Of a stretch of DNA of 64,000 bases, positions 1 through 12,807 are shown piece by piece. The notes beneath the pieces are model-generated. The model worked only from the letters and a program-made list of their open reading frames with translations. It was not told the DNA's origin and made no database searches. The stretch spans positions 2,790,001-2,854,000 of the forward strand of contig JBAIAC010000018.1 in NCBI GenBank assembly GCA_037349315.1, in the 5' to 3' direction. Each line of letters starts with the position of its first letter. Position 1 is the stretch's first letter. The stretch is from Chelydra serpentina. Taxonomy: Eukaryota; Chordata; Testudines; Chelydridae. The position numbers and the translations under genes are program-made.

Positions 1-61
1 ACTTGGCCTTTCCTTTGCATCTTCCATCCAAGGATCTCCTAGTGCTTTTCTGACAATTAAA

Positions 62-205
62 CCTCACAATTCCTCACTATGTTAGTGTGGAACGTAGGGC
101 ACAGAAAGGTTAAATGGCTTTCCCAAAGTCATACCATAAATCTGTGGCAAAGCATGTAACCATGACTCTTATTCCTGTGATATAACCACTATACCTACTA
201 GCACT
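62..205 (-). mobile_element. MIR-type SINE fragment
   Basis: The order of motifs is that of a reverse-complemented MIR core: cacagaaaggttaaatggct, then a degraded 'cccaaagtcat' block, 'tctgtggcaaagc', and 'taaccactatac' at the end. MIR elements are tRNA-derived core SINEs, old and widespread in amniotes. Recognised by eye and strongly diverged. Confidence 0.5.
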
Positions 206-736
206 TCACTCATAGAAATGTTGCAGTTGTTGTAGCTTGTTTCTGCAGGAGTTTGAGCCCTCAAATTGTGCAGATAGCTGGTCTGTGTAACCCTATGGTC
301 CTCTCACTGTTAACTTCATCATCCTATTGCATCCCCATTGCATCCTAAGGTATTTTTACACCCACTTGTTCTTGTCTTAAATTGTATTGTAAGCGCTTAG
401 GTGCAAGAACCGTGTTTTTCTCTCTGTTGTACATACCTAGAGGAATGGGTCCCCTATTTGGACCAAAACTGCCATAACGCAAAACTTTCATTATAATAGT
501 AAAGGTGTGGTAGATGACTTTAAAGTAGATATATAAAAAAATATATGGTCCTTTCCCCAAAATGTTTACAAACGAGTCTCCCTGCAGGATTTGTATGACT
601 GGTATAACACAGAAAGCGGAAGTAATAGACGGGGGAGGGGAATAGAGAGAAGAAAGGACAAAGGTTATGAAAACTATGTATGGTTACTTAGGTATATAAA
701 TTGCCTTCTGTTGTTCTCCATCCTTTAAGCATTGAC

Positions 737-1155
737 TAGCGCTGGGCAGGAAATGGTTTTCCTGTCCCATGGGAATTGTTTTTTTTAATTTCAAAAAAAA
801 TTCATGGTGCATATCAAGACAAAAAGTCAAAAATGTGCACAAACAAACAAAAAAAAGAAGATGAAGAATATTAGGCCATTCAATACCTTATATTTTGATA
901 GTTTCATAGCATGTAATTACAATTTCAGCATTTTCAGTTTTTACTCTAAACTGAAAAGTTATTTTGAACAGAAAACCAGAATATCTCATTTTGAAATCAT
1001 CAAAACAGAATGTTTCAACAATTTCAAAACTTTTTTTCTTCAAACATTTTTGGTAACTGCAAATTCATCAAATATTATCCTTTCGCATGAAAAGTTTTGT
1101 TTTCACTCAGTTGCCTGGTTGAAAAAAGGCTTAGTCAAAAATCCACAACCAGCTA
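737..1155. mobile_element. Old AT-rich TIR element (tagngctgg family)
   Basis: The left end reads tagcgctgggcagg and the right end, reverse-complemented, reads tagctggttgtgg. The interior is AT-rich, with runs of 'caaaaa' and 'ttttgaaa' in both orientations. It resembles the elements at 25277-26018 and 60833-61257. No target duplication could be read, so the limits are approximate. Confidence 0.35.
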
Positions 1156-1287
1156 CTTATTTTTCTCCCTTTACATTGTGAGCTCTGGAATCACTGATGG
1201 TCCTTCTGTAGTGTTTGGAAAGTGTCTCGCAAAGAGTGGGTGCTACTGTAAATAAATAGTAATTTGGGAATGTTATTCAGGTTCTAA

Positions 1288-1752
1288 TGTGAGTAAACGG
1301 TGCCCCTGGTTGCTGGCCCCATCCAGGTGAGCTGGGGCCCAGGCTCTCTGTGATAGGCTCATTCATTTTAAATTACTTTATCTAGGCAGTTAATTGAATA
1401 AAGGGCACCTGATAAAAAGGCCATCAGGATCAGTTCAGGCAGGTGCTCAGAGAGAGAGAAGCTCCCAGAGATCCTGAGAAGGACGATAGTGTACCACCTG
1501 AGCCAACAAGAGACTGCAGCCAAAGTGTCCAGGACTGAGCACCATAGGCACTGAGGATGTGGGCTGCATAACTCGTGAGCCCCCAGGGGAGAGATTGTTC
1601 ATTTGTATTTAATAAAATAGAACCCAGCTGGGAATTGTGTCTTGCACCCTTTTGGACTATGTGAAATTCTTAAGGGGAACTGAGGAAAAGGGAAACTGAG
1701 GCAGGGTTTGCCTGCAGCACGATGTAGGGGCAGCACTTGGGTGGTCCCCCTC
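1288..1752 (+). mobile_element. LTR-like repeat, sense orientation
   Basis: The stretch has the layout of a retroelement LTR: a GC-richer opening, a TATA-like box (gataaaaag near 1411) and a polyadenylation signal aataaa at 1611-1616 about 200 bp later. No internal coding region or second LTR is present, so it would be a solo LTR. The ends are approximate and no target duplication was identified. Confidence 0.45.
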
Positions 1753-1828
1753 CTCCTTTTTTCCTTTAAATATTGTACAATGTATAAAATCATCAAAATG
1801 TCAAAATTACATATGTTTAATTTTATAC

Positions 1829-1905
1829 ACTGACTTCAGTGGAGCTATTCACAGTGCGTAGAACTAAGCATGTGTGTAAGTGTTTGCACAAATCAGGGCC
1901 TCAGA
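1829..1905. repeat. Short interspersed fossil repeat
   Basis: Contains the phrase 'actgacttcagtggagcta' followed by 'ttcaca' and 'taagcatgtgtgtaagtg'. This resembles a common non-autonomous repeat of turtle genomes. Related, more decayed copies are at 3262-3326 and 20164-20245. Confidence 0.4.
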
Positions 1906-2075
1906 GATAAATGTTCAGGATCTTCTGAATAGAACAAGGCTGTTCTGAGGCCTGTAAGAATTTTGCTATCTGTGTGTATTCCAAATACCACTTAGTTTTT
2001 GATGTTTTTTACACCACTATATTGGTTCTGCAAATGTACCACACAAAATAATTCAAATTATCATAAAATCTATTG

Positions 2076-2077
<2 letters not shown>

Positions 2078-2117
<40 letters not shown>
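2078..2117. repeat. (GT)20 microsatellite
   Basis: Uninterrupted GT dinucleotide repeat of 40 bp. Confidence 0.98.
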
Positions 2118-2122
<5 letters not shown>

Positions 2123-2439
2123 TACTCTTTCTGCTTCAGCAGCTGATTGCTCAGCAAGTTTTCAGCTATAAAACAAAGTTGAAACAACTTTGGTTTTACA
2201 CTGCACCTAAGTCAGTTTTATAGTGCTACGTAACACTTTATTGTACACTGTAGGACAAATTTTCAAATGTGCATCTGCTGTATTATGTCTACAAAATATG
2301 TACACACATGCAATTGCAAAATGAGTACTTGTGCAAATGGGTATCTGTAAGGAAAATAATCATTTTTCTTCAGAAATAGTTGTGTGTTCATGTTTGGCAT
2401 GTGTGTATTTAGCTGGGGCAATTTAGACGCCTAGTAACC

Positions 2440-2520
2440 TGATTTTCAGAAGTGCTGATCACTCACAGCTTCTACTGAAATTAGTAGGCACTGTGAGCAC
2501 TCAGTGACTATACAAATCAG
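2440..2520. repeat. Imperfect hairpin repeat (gattttcaga family)
   Basis: The sequence folds on itself: agtgctgatcactcacagc on the left pairs roughly with gcactgtgagcactcagtga on the right, around 'ttctactgaaattagtag'. It matches a small palindromic repeat type common in turtles. No coding content. Confidence 0.45.
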
Positions 2521-3261
2521 ACCCTTGCTGTCTGATCGAAAATGGGGGCTCATAGGTTTATAGTGTCTATCCCAGGTACATTCTGGGGACAGTGTGTCTT
2601 GGTGTGTGAAAGGACTTTAAAGTAAAGCTCTATTTTATCTGTTTTTATAAGATATTCAATAGTAGCGATAGCAAACCTCAAACAGTTCAAAAGTTTGGTT
2701 CAGATAAGCATCCAAAAGTTCATCTACTTATCTAAGCTTTTACAAAACTCTTTGGTCTGGAAATCTCTTGAGAACAGGTTTTCAGTAAAGGTTGCTGTAT
2801 TTCGTGGTTTTAGCTAGATCAGAAGCAGTGCAAGAACACCAGAGCTTTTCTCATGATATCTTATTTCAGTTTTCAGACCTGGCTAAAACCAGGGAGTTCA
2901 AAAGTCTGCTATTTTTTCAAAACTTATCAATGTATTTTCAAACCCCAAAGAGGATTTGGATTCAGTTAATTTTGGGTGAAGGTTCACTTCAGTTGTCATT
3001 TTATCATATTGATTCATCTATTCCTAGTGCAATACCTGCAGATATATCCCTAGTCGTAGATATGAGTTTATTTTGAAATATTAATGAAAGGGTGAGACAT
3101 ACTTTGACAGGATGGCATCCATGGAAACAAGAATGCTGGTAAAATAATACAGTGAAATATTCTATCAGGAGTGCAATTACTTGCCTCTTTATCAGTATCC
3201 CCAGCATGCTGGTGAGAGTATGAGATGATACAGAATAAGAGTGCTTCAGAAAATGAGTTAG

Positions 3262-3326
3262 TCAATGGCACTACTCACAATGTACAAAGTTAAGTATGTG
3301 TATAATCTTGGTGGAATCAGGACCTA
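3262..3326. repeat. Short interspersed fossil repeat
   Basis: Contains 'gtcaatggcactactcacaa' and 'gttaagtatgtgtataa', matching the order of motifs in the copy at 1829-1905. Decayed. Confidence 0.35.
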
Positions 3327-4269
3327 TTAAAACTGAAATTAAAAATACTATCTTCTTGCTTCTGTTTTATAAGTAAAAAAAATTGCATTCCTATTGTATT
3401 TTTGGTTTGTTTGCTTTGTGGTGTGTGTGTGTGTGTTTGTTTTTCATAGAATGAAATAATGCTAGCTGCTGTGGTACTAGTGCACTAATATGCTGTAAAA
3501 AAATTTAATGTGTTAATTTGTGTCATGGTAAATTGTTAAATTGAAATTTAGACAGTGCATAGCAGTGCTATAGTTAATTGTAAAATCTTCATCATAATGA
3601 ATTTATTTATCTCAACAATTTACTGCATAAAAAGGATGAACAAACTGCAGATAAATCAATGGGTAACAACCTTGTGTTAAAACCTTTACTATGTCTCTGT
3701 ACATTCCCATGCACTCCCACAGTAGCAGCAATTAATGTCCTCAGATGGAGGAGGTGTGTGCTCAATCTATTTTACATGATCTAAGCTGATCTATTGAAGC
3801 CATTTTCTACGCTAAAACACGATTTCCAGCAATCAATGAACTAAAGAGATTGCTTCTTGCATTTAAAGTTCACATCCAATGGCAAATCTCATTGAAGAAT
3901 GGTTGAAAGCCAGTATCGTATTCCATCTAGAGTCCTAAATTCACCTATGTCTAATTATGGTCCCTGTATATACATAGCCTTTTTCACTGTGGCTTCTAGA
4001 AATGTTCTAGGTCAAAGATTCACATAAGTTTACATGGTTTTATGTGTGTATTATGTTTTGTATCAGCACCTTTATCAAGGCATAGCAATGCAGGGATTTA
4101 GTGCCTTTAATGTGAAATTCGATAAAATGTGCAAGAGCCTAAAGTAATAAAACAGCAATAGCCAATGTGTATGTGCGAGGTTATTTATCTATTAAAATGA
4201 GCTGGGTAAAGGCAAACATGGTTTGCTCAATATTTATTAATGTTTTACCTTCCTTGAATTGCAGAACTG

Positions 4270-4352
4270 CAGGCATTTTGATAAATGGAGTCAGTGTAAG
4301 GGCCTGTATGTTCTTAGCCATAATGCTATCTTGTGATTTCATACATCAATAT
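4270..4352. repeat. 83-bp dispersed duplicate, copy 1
   Basis: Aligns without gaps to 8682-8764 in the same orientation, with four differences in 83 bp by my reading. The shared block starts caggcattttgataaatgg and ends shortly after tttcatacatca. I do not recognise it as a named repeat. Confidence 0.85.
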
Positions 4353-5126
4353 CCTTCAACATGATACAATAATAACATCAGCAGAATTTTTTTTTGTCTC
4401 TAAAAGTGGAATAATACAAATAACTCAAAGCTGGGTTAATTCAGAGCACTGGCCTTCCCTTTCTTCACTGAAACCCTTACTCTTTTCAATTCAGGTTTAA
4501 TGACCAAACTTATTTTTTAATTAAATATATTTCTAAGTTAATGGTCGATGGCTTTCAGGTACTTCCTCTTTTCTCCCCATTTCAAGGAAGAAGGCCTATC
4601 CCTGCACTGGTAACTCCCTATGCCATCATTATCTGAGGATTGGTAGGGCCTGAAGTGGTAGCATCAGGATATACCAGCACCTTGATGAAGACAGCCAGCA
4701 ACTGCTCTTAAAGCAGCAGCCAGAGTCCTGGATTTACAGATGGTGTGTGGGAAGAACTATGTTCCCCCTTTAAAGACTGAGACAGTCAGGTAGATCATTG
4801 TAGAGGGAAGCAAGCCAATCCCTATTAAAAAGGAAGAGAAACAGTTCGCTAGGATGAGGTGAGCTCTGCTCTGCAGCCATCTACAGTGAAACCAATCTTC
4901 AGTACTACGCTGCCTGCTCCCAACCACCTGATGCACACTGAACTGCATTTTCCCTCCCAGCATCACTTTGATCTGCTGCATGGAGAGAGGTGAAGGGAGC
5001 ACTCGGTCTGTCTCCTCCCAACTCAGGTGCCCTCTCTCTGGTGGGGAAAGGAGTCTCTTGGGAACCCCCTTGTTAAAATTCCTTTACCACATTAAGCCTT
5101 GCATGATTTCCAGTCTCTCATGGAAT

Positions 5127-5141
5127 TCTCTCTCTCTCTCA

Positions 5142-5226
<85 letters not shown>
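5127..5226. repeat. (TC)n(AC)n compound microsatellite
   Basis: About 34 bp of TC repeats with one A interruption, followed by 66 bp of pure CA repeats. Long alternating purine-pyrimidine tracts of this kind are usually polymorphic. Confidence 0.98.
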
Positions 5227-5228
<2 letters not shown>

Positions 5229-6224
5229 CCTTAGATGCTGCTAAATCATATCTGCCAGAGATGACTAGTCCTTGCAGCTCAGAAAAATACTTCTGAAGAG
5301 TGTGTTGTATTTAGAATTGATCAGATTGCATCACATAGAAGGCGTTTGTTTAAAAAAGTTCCCTGGAAAGAAGATTCCCTCCTCTGTTTTAAATAATGCA
5401 AGTTAAGCGACATAATGGACCCAATCTCAGATGGTTTCAATTGCTATAGCTTCATTGACTTAATTACCTTTTTGGACCAGAACCTCCGCTGGTGTAAACA
5501 TATTGCAGTTTCCCACTCAGTGGCTCTTCCCTCCATTTTTATCTACAGGTGCAACCAGACCTTCCTACTGCAGAGCTGTCCTGAGGGGAATTCCAAACTT
5601 TATTTCAAATTTCTGACTACCAATTTGGCTCAGTAATGTTTATCTGATTCCCAGTCATGTCCTAAGACTGTTTTCTTTGTCCCCTCAGTTTGGCTTCCAC
5701 TTCTCAGGCATTTACAGCAGCTGGTGCCCCCTCTGGCTTCAGGGAGTGAGCTAGACCGAGAAAAGCCAAAGGCAGGTCTATGTTTCCTGCTTCACCCCCT
5801 TATCAAATGTCTCACTGGGGAACTCAACCAGCTCTGTAGGTGGAGAGACGTTTCCCCCAGCACCTGGTCTGTTCAGGCTTGCCTTGCCCCCCTCCCTCTG
5901 GGGCAAGAAAAGAGAAAGGCGGGATTGGAAAAACTGGCTCCAGGGCAAGCAGCCCTCCTCCCCCATATCCTTGAGAGGAGTGTCACCAGAAGGGTAGGAT
6001 ACCAGATAGAAGATTGTATCTGAGTTCATACACCATGCACCAACAGCCATGTCTGCAGAATTCAACCACTTCATTTGCTTCCACCTCCTATTCCATCAAG
6101 GTTGTGGATGGAGAGCCAGACACAGCCGGGGCACTGCCAACTCCAGAAAGTTCAGGAAAAGGAGGCTTCAGGTCAAGGTCCCTCCCTGTGTTGCCAGCTG
6201 TGTAACAGACCTCCAAAGGGTTCC

Positions 6225-6870
6225 TTAAGGATATCCCAGGCGCTTTGGCTTAAACCAGCCTTCGGAGAGCGCACTAGGAAAAGCGCTGCAGTCTGTCCAG
6301 ACTGGCAGCTGCAAGCGCACTGGTGTGGCCACATTTGCAGCACTTGCAGCGGCATTGGGAGCGGTGAATTATGGGCAGCTCTCCCAGCATTCAAGTGGCT
6401 GCAACGTGCTTTTCAAATTATGGGGGTGGGGTGGAGTATGTTGGGGAGAGAGAGAGAGTAGGTTTTTGGAGTGCTGAGAGTATGTCAGCACGTTACCTTG
6501 TAAGTTGAGACCCCCTTCCCCTCGCCCCTCTCACTCACTCACAGCAAACATTTACTGTTGTAGATAAGCAGCTGGCTGTTTGAAATGGAGCTTTGAAACG
6601 GCACTTCCGCATTCCTCAGCCAATTTCACAACAAAGAGAAGAGAGGCCACTTGGTTTAAGGGGATTATGGGACATTTCTGGAGGTCAATCAGAGCGCAGT
6701 AATTTAACTCCTCATTCACACTGGCCCTTGGGTGTCTCAGCCAATACGCAACAGCCGTTATCCCTCTCGGGGAGGTGGAGTACCAGAAGCACTCCAGCCA
6801 GGGAGTCAGAGCGCTCTACGTGCTTTGCCAGTGTGGACTGGGAGTAAGGTAGAGTGCTCTAGGAGGCTTA
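6225..6870. mobile_element. Unclassified DNA-element-like repeat with agcgct motifs
   Basis: GC-richer than its surroundings. The motif agcgc recurs (gagagcgcac, aaaagcgctgc, gagcgctctac), together with phrases such as 'ctctcggggaggtggagtac' that also occur in altered form at 9190-9215. I read it as a decayed non-autonomous DNA transposon. Boundaries and superfamily are uncertain. Confidence 0.4.
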
Positions 6871-8239
6871 GGGTTAGGGTGTAGCCAATCCCTTAGTAAG
6901 TTAAGACCAAATAATATTATTCCCCAAAATTATTAATGAGTCATGTATTAGTTTAACATAGGTAACCAAAACAGTTTATATAGATGGGCAAAATAACTTG
7001 TTAAAGGATAAGTGAATCCTGTTTGGTTTATCAAGGATCATGGATAACTGAAACAGTTTATGAATGGGTAAAGGTGAGTATTCTTATCTAAATACTAGGC
7101 TATCAAATTAAGTATTTAAATCAGTTACTCCAAAGAAGGCATTCAAGGTGTTTGCCTCAAAACAAGCAACTTAATGAATATTAAGAATCTTAAATCTGAG
7201 TTAAATCCTAGAATTTCACTGTTAGTGTCTGTCTCCTTGCCAGAAATACATGGTGTAAACCTTTTGGTGTTTTAACAGGAGAAGCTATTAATATCTTAAA
7301 TTACAGTAGCATTTAAATATCAATCATTATTTTACAGTTTAAATCTAGATACGTGGCAATGCTTTAAGTAACTTCCATCTCACCAGCACTTGTTGAAGTC
7401 CTGGTAATATCATCATATTGCAGAAGCAGTGCCGAAGTGGACAGTGGCTGCTTCCTGATGCTGCTCTGCTCTTCTTAGCTGCTTGCTTCAAGAGATAAAC
7501 AGAATGTGAGCTGTGGTGAGTGCTGTAAAGTTGAGGATAGGAGCAGAGTGTTGCTTGGTGCACAATTCAGGGAGTTATATAATCCTCTCTCTTCTCTAAT
7601 TTCATGAAAGGAGGAAAATACACTTTATGGAGGGTAGGGTGGATTCAAATTTGCTGTGGTCATCCTTTTATTGGCTGTTAGTAGTCTAAGTAACATTTCA
7701 TCTCATATATATGTAGTCTGCTACTACATATGAAGTAAGGTTGTAATTATTCCTCAATTTGATAGCTGTACTTCCTTTGTCTCTGTGGCAGGAAATTCTC
7801 AGAACATCTTTAAAATTAGAGTTTTAACTCTTTTTATTTAGTTCATTTACTGAGATATTTCTTCAATGTTATCAGCATTTAAAAGGAATTGAATTTCTGC
7901 TTCAATTAATTATCCTTATGTCACATATAAAACTTTTCAAATTTTTTAAGTAGTCTTTTAAACTTAATTCTTAAAGAGAGTCTTCAAACTTGTATAGTCA
8001 TTAAATAATTAATTGTCTTTTCTTCTTACCAATCTTCAGAGAGGTTCTTGTTTTCCTGAGTTTGGTGAAGAGTTGCTTAAACGTTGCCAGATAACTAACT
8101 AATTTCCCAATTAATATAAATATTCTCTACAGAAATGGCTTCTAATATCAATAACCGGTTTAGCTACGTCATCAGCGTCTATGTTGGTATTACAAGAGTT
8201 CCATCTCAAGTACACTGAGAAACCGGCCCCTGGAGGTGC

Positions 8240-8681
8240 CCTCGAAGGGAGGGTTACTGGTATGAGTCAGGGCCTGCAGCACAACCAGTCTCTGGGCAAG
8301 CTAACAAGCACAGCTGGCCTGTAGCAGACTGCCTAACTGGGTACGGCACCTGATTGATGGGAAGAGTCAGCAGATCGGCTCTTAAACCCAACAGCAGCTG
8401 TTCAGCAGCTGTTCAAAGTATTCACCCACGGCTGAGAGAGCTCCTGATCCTGCCTTGGACTCTGCCCCGTCTCTGCCTTGCCTCACTCCATGTAACCCGG
8501 TTCTGACTCTGTGTTCTGATTCCTGACTTTGGCTCTGGCATCTGACTCTGGTTCGGACGATGGGCTCTGAATCCTGGCTACTGACACCGGCACTAACCCC
8601 TAGGCCTGATGCTTGCCCTTAGCACTAGGTCTGACCCCTTCTCCATCTATTCTGCGTGATTGTCCATGTCCCAGTCACTGA
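8240..8681 (+). mobile_element. LTR-like repeat rich in ctctgact motifs
   Basis: The sequence moves from a GC-rich opening (gctggcctgtagcagactgc) through a TATA-like 'gctcttaaaccc' to a long tract built of ctctgac/ctctggc variants, ending gtcactgaca. The element at 44094-44647 has the same order of blocks. I infer an LTR of a retroelement, with an approximate left limit. It abuts the second copy of the 83-bp duplicate. Confidence 0.4.
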
Positions 8682-8764
8682 CAGGCATTTTGATAAATGG
8701 ACTCACTGTAAGGGCCTGTATGTTCTTAGCCATAATGGTATCTTGTGATTTCATACATCAGTAT
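8682..8764. repeat. 83-bp dispersed duplicate, copy 2
   Basis: Second copy of the block at 4270-4352, same strand, about 95% identical. It starts directly where the ctctgact-rich repeat ends (gtcactga|cagg). Beyond 8764 similarity is weak and soon lost. Confidence 0.85.
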
Positions 8765-9060
8765 AAGGGAATAGTAACACGAGCATGTTTTTGTATAGCA
8801 GCCACTAATCGGAGCTCATAAGCTGCATAACCATTTTCAGATGATGGTATTTTGTAGGAATGGCAGCAGGCATGAGATGTCGCAGTATACTGGAGCAGAA
8901 AATGACTCAACGTTTAATTTCTGGTCATTACTTAGAGATTTTATTCATGTGTTTAATTGTTCATTGTCTCTCCTGTTAAAAAGTAATACACATTGCTCTA
9001 TGAACAGAAAGTCCGCCCTCTCCCATCCCCCACTGAATACAGAAGAAATGTTATCCTCTT

Positions 9061-9225
9061 AGGTCTGGTCTACACTAGGAAATTAGTGTATGATTTTCAC
9101 ACACCCCCGAGTGACCCAGTTAAACTGACCTAACCGCTGGTGTAGACAGCACTAGGTCGATGGGAAAATTATCCCATTGACCTAGCTATCACCTCTTGGG
9201 GAGGTGGATTACCTATGCTGACAGG
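9061..9225. mobile_element. Non-autonomous TIR element fragment ('ggtctacactag' family)
   Basis: Begins aggtctggtctacactagg and runs through 'ggtgtagacagcactagg', 'ttgacctagctatcacctct' and 'ggggaggtggatta'. The same blocks in the same order occur at 33003-33285. It matches a DNA-transposon-derived repeat I know as common in turtles. The right part is missing. Confidence 0.6.
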
Positions 9226-12045
9226 AGGTGAGGAAAACTATTAACTTCAGTTGGACTACTCTTTGCAAATGTGTGATGGTTGAAAGGTCTTTCATTTTCA
9301 AGTTTGCAGCTTATCTTTCTGAGGTAGTGCTTAATGCCTTTAATCTTTCTTAAAATGCAGGACTAATTCGGTTTTTTTTAACAATGGCTATATGCTTTTT
9401 CCTGTTCTGGAATCTTGTAATCTTTTCCCACCAAGCCTTGAAGATCACCTTTAACATCTGGTATCAAGAATCCAGACTAATCCTCTTTGGGAAATAAACA
9501 GAAAGGGACATACAGTTATTCCAAGCCACGGTGAAAAGTGTGGGGAAGCAATTTTTAGTAGTGTGGTTCCATTAAATTATTAAAGAACTGTAAAGAAGGT
9601 TCAGATTATGGTGTAGTGGTGAACTTCTTTGTGCAACTTTTTTCTTTCTTTAAAAGTTGTGCAAGTTATACAAAAAAGTCCCGTCCCCCCCTTTTAAACA
9701 ACCACGACTTAGAACTTTAGCAGCTGCTAAGGCCTTGAAACTTTCAAATGTTTCTATAAATGTACAAACTTATACTAGTTCTACTTCATTGTTGCCTTGA
9801 TTGTAATGTAATGGCAGTTCTGTTAGCATCCATCCACACTGGACGTGGTCTCAAGCTGCAAACTTTGCATCTGGATCCAGCTTTCAAACATCCAGGAGTC
9901 TAGAATTTTGGAGGTGTTTATATCCGGGGAGTCCATCAGCCCATTATAAAAACAGGTGCTGTTTGCAGACTTTGGATTCAGATTTTAAAAACCCTAAGCT
10001 TTGGGTGGTTTGGCTCAGGCATTTTGATTTGAGTCCATCTTTAATCTAACACAGTTACCAACATTTTACCATATTAACTGTAGCATCCTACCACAGTAAT
10101 TACAGTATTTTACAGTGTCCTCATATTAATTGCTATTCCTGCCTCTTAGTTATTGAATCCATTCCTGATCTCTTGAATTTCAACTGACCTTAATAAAAAA
10201 AAAAATTGTGTTTGTATATTCCCTACTTTGTCTCTAGTACTGTACAATTCATTTAACCTCTATTAGTTTCTGCTGAGTCAATGTACTTCAGAGAACACGT
10301 AACGAGCACCAGATGTTCAAATATGGCGGCATCCCTTTTAACCTGCAGTGTAGAATGCATTTTCAACTTTTGCCATTAGTAACTCTCAATGCAGTAGATC
10401 AAGGATGCATCATTGGTTTTAAGACACAGTGCACAGTCACAGCTCTGAAATGATGTTAACAAATCTCTGGCCAGTTACTGTAGTAGAAGCTGGGACCTGA
10501 CTCTGGTATTGTGTATTTGACTGAAGGACAAATGTGATGTACCATAAATTTATTAAGATAAAACTGTATGGAGTTAAGCGATTAAGTGTACACATTTTAT
10601 GGGTGATGGGATAATATGAAATCCTCCTTAAAACTAGGTTTGACTTTAATATGAAAGATTACAGGGTTTATCATGAAGGAAGCTAATGTTTTGATCCATG
10701 CAGAATCTAACAGACTTACTGAGTTCTTGTACAGACCTCCTGGGCTTCCGGTGACAAAAATATCCTTAGGCTAACACAGTTTCATTACTAATGGATCCAT
10801 CTTGCAGTTATAATAATCAAAAGCTCAAATAAAGGTTGGTTTGGGGCCTCTCACCCTTGGTATTGCACTTGTATGTTACTTTTTTTTAAAGTTTAGAACC
10901 CAGATTTTATTTCAGTTCCTGTGCTTTTTAGAGGAGTTTTCTTAGGCAGCCTCAAGCCTGCAGCTAGCAAACACAGCCTGTTAGAACTCCATTAAACTGC
11001 TTTTGATTCTTGAACTCCTATTACTAGAAAAAATGCTTTCAGCCTTCTTATTTAGAGAGGAGCAGAATACTAAGTTGGTTTTCAAGTCAGAAACACTGGC
11101 TATCTCATTTGAACCTCTGCCACTGTTCTCAGATATGTGAAATTGACAGGCAAAGGGCCACCGTAAAGCTGAAAAGGGGAAAAAGCTGATGGGTTTAGTG
11201 ATATTTTGTCACTTGAACAGTGGCCTTCATTAATGATGTCTGTGATGGGAAAATGAAATACTTTCTATTTCAATAATACTGAACTTATGCTGGGCTGGGA
11301 ATATACCCTGAAAGAAAACAGTGAAGAAGAAAAAATGATGCTTTATTATGCTCTATATCAGAAGATTTGCAACTGTTTCCTCCCCAGCCCCTTTAGAAAT
11401 GGATCAAATTTCATGTTTACAAAACTGGGGGCAATGAAACTGAAACCAGATGTCCCCTTTTATTGTTGCTTTATCCCTAATAAACTATGCAAAACGTGTC
11501 CCTGGTGCAATAAGGACCAGATTTTAGAAAAAGCTTAGCGCACCATCCATTACCTGAATGGAATGGGCAGATTTGCAAAAATGCTCAGCCTCCAGCAGCT
11601 CCTATTAAGGAAAATCTGACTGATCACATCTGAAAATCCAGCCCTAAAATGTTTACATTATAGTAATGAAAATTTTTTAGTTCGGCCTTTGATTTTCAAT
11701 TGCAAATCCAATATCTGCATTTTATATTTATTTCCCCTTCAAAAGATTGCCTTCTTAAATGCCTGGGAGTAGTGTGGTGTTGCTCACATGCCTGCAACCT
11801 CTAAAAAAACAGTACAACTGTTCAGCACCTCAACACAGAAGAGTGATGCCAAAGTGACTGGTTTAATTTTAAGGAATGTTTAATGTTTGTTCCTGTTTGC
11901 TAGTAGTTGCCTTCTAATTGAGTATCGTTATACTCTGCCATGCAGAAGCCATTGAACCATCCTTCCTCACGCTATTATTTTGTTATACAAGAACAGAAAC
12001 TGGGTGTTGGTGGTTGAGGGGGACAAAATGCATCAAGTTGTCATG

Positions 12046-12807
12046 CTGTCTGGGGTGGCTGATGACCATGAATGCCTACTTCAGGACAGACTGTCAGACA
12101 CAGGACAGACATCCCAAGCGTGGGTAGTGTGTTCTAGATTTCACCAAGCTAGTAACAAACGTGATCTCCTGGATTACTATCAAAGTCCTACCATGGAGTC
12201 ACAGGCAGTCCCCTTAGACTCTCCTCTATCTTGCCACCCAGACAAACTGAAATTAATAATAAATGGTCACTTGCACCAAAAATCACCCCACATTTAAATA
12301 GCTTCCAGTCACTTACCCCAGATCAAGTGGTACTCTAGATCCTACACCAAAGGCAATGCTTGCAGCCAGTCCTTCAATAAACTATCTAAAGATTTATTAA
12401 CTAGGAAAAAGGAATAAGAGCGTTTCCTACAGGTTAAAGGAAGCAAACATACACACACAAATGAGTTACCATCTAAATCTTAAGCGTGACAGAGTTGTAG
12501 TGATCTGTCTGCTCAAAGTATCTTTCAGAGCAGCCCCAGGAAGCAGCCCCAGGAAGCAGCCCCAAGAGATCTCTGGCTTCAGTTTAGAGTCTCTGGCCCT
12601 TCAGAGTTCAAACAGCCAAAAAGATGCAGTTTCTTCTTACCAGGGATTTTTAGTCCCTTCCCCCCAGAGTTCAAGATGATGGGACAACTTCACGTGTGTG
12701 TCTCCTCTTCCTGGATGTTGGGGGAGCAACCAACAAAGTCTTTTGTGGTCTGATGTTCCACAATGGTTTGCCTGGTATCTATGGGCCTTCTTTTGTTGGG
12801 CAGGAGA
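12046..12807 (-). mobile_element. Retroelement-like repeat, left part (interrupted)
   Basis: Contains 'ctagatttcaccaagctag', 'gatctcctggattactat' and 'gatttattaactaggaaaaa', a pattern I associate with a high-copy LTR-type repeat in turtle genomes. It resumes at 13500-13851 after an inserted hAT-like element. On the - strand it would open tgtgacgctcg at 13851. The left limit is uncertain, and I saw no conserved protease, RT or integrase motif. Confidence 0.4.

Noticed and set aside
2440..2520. Hairpin considered as a microRNA precursor
   Set aside because: The same palindromic pattern recurs at several places in the window and belongs to a repeat type. Pairing is imperfect, and nothing suggests a mature miRNA.
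4968..5296. Frames with long Ser-Leu and His-Thr runs
   Set aside because: They are translations of the (TC)n(AC)n microsatellite.
6860..6876. Telomere-like ttagggttaggg
   Set aside because: Only two imperfect units in a GC-richer repeat, so not an interstitial telomere array.
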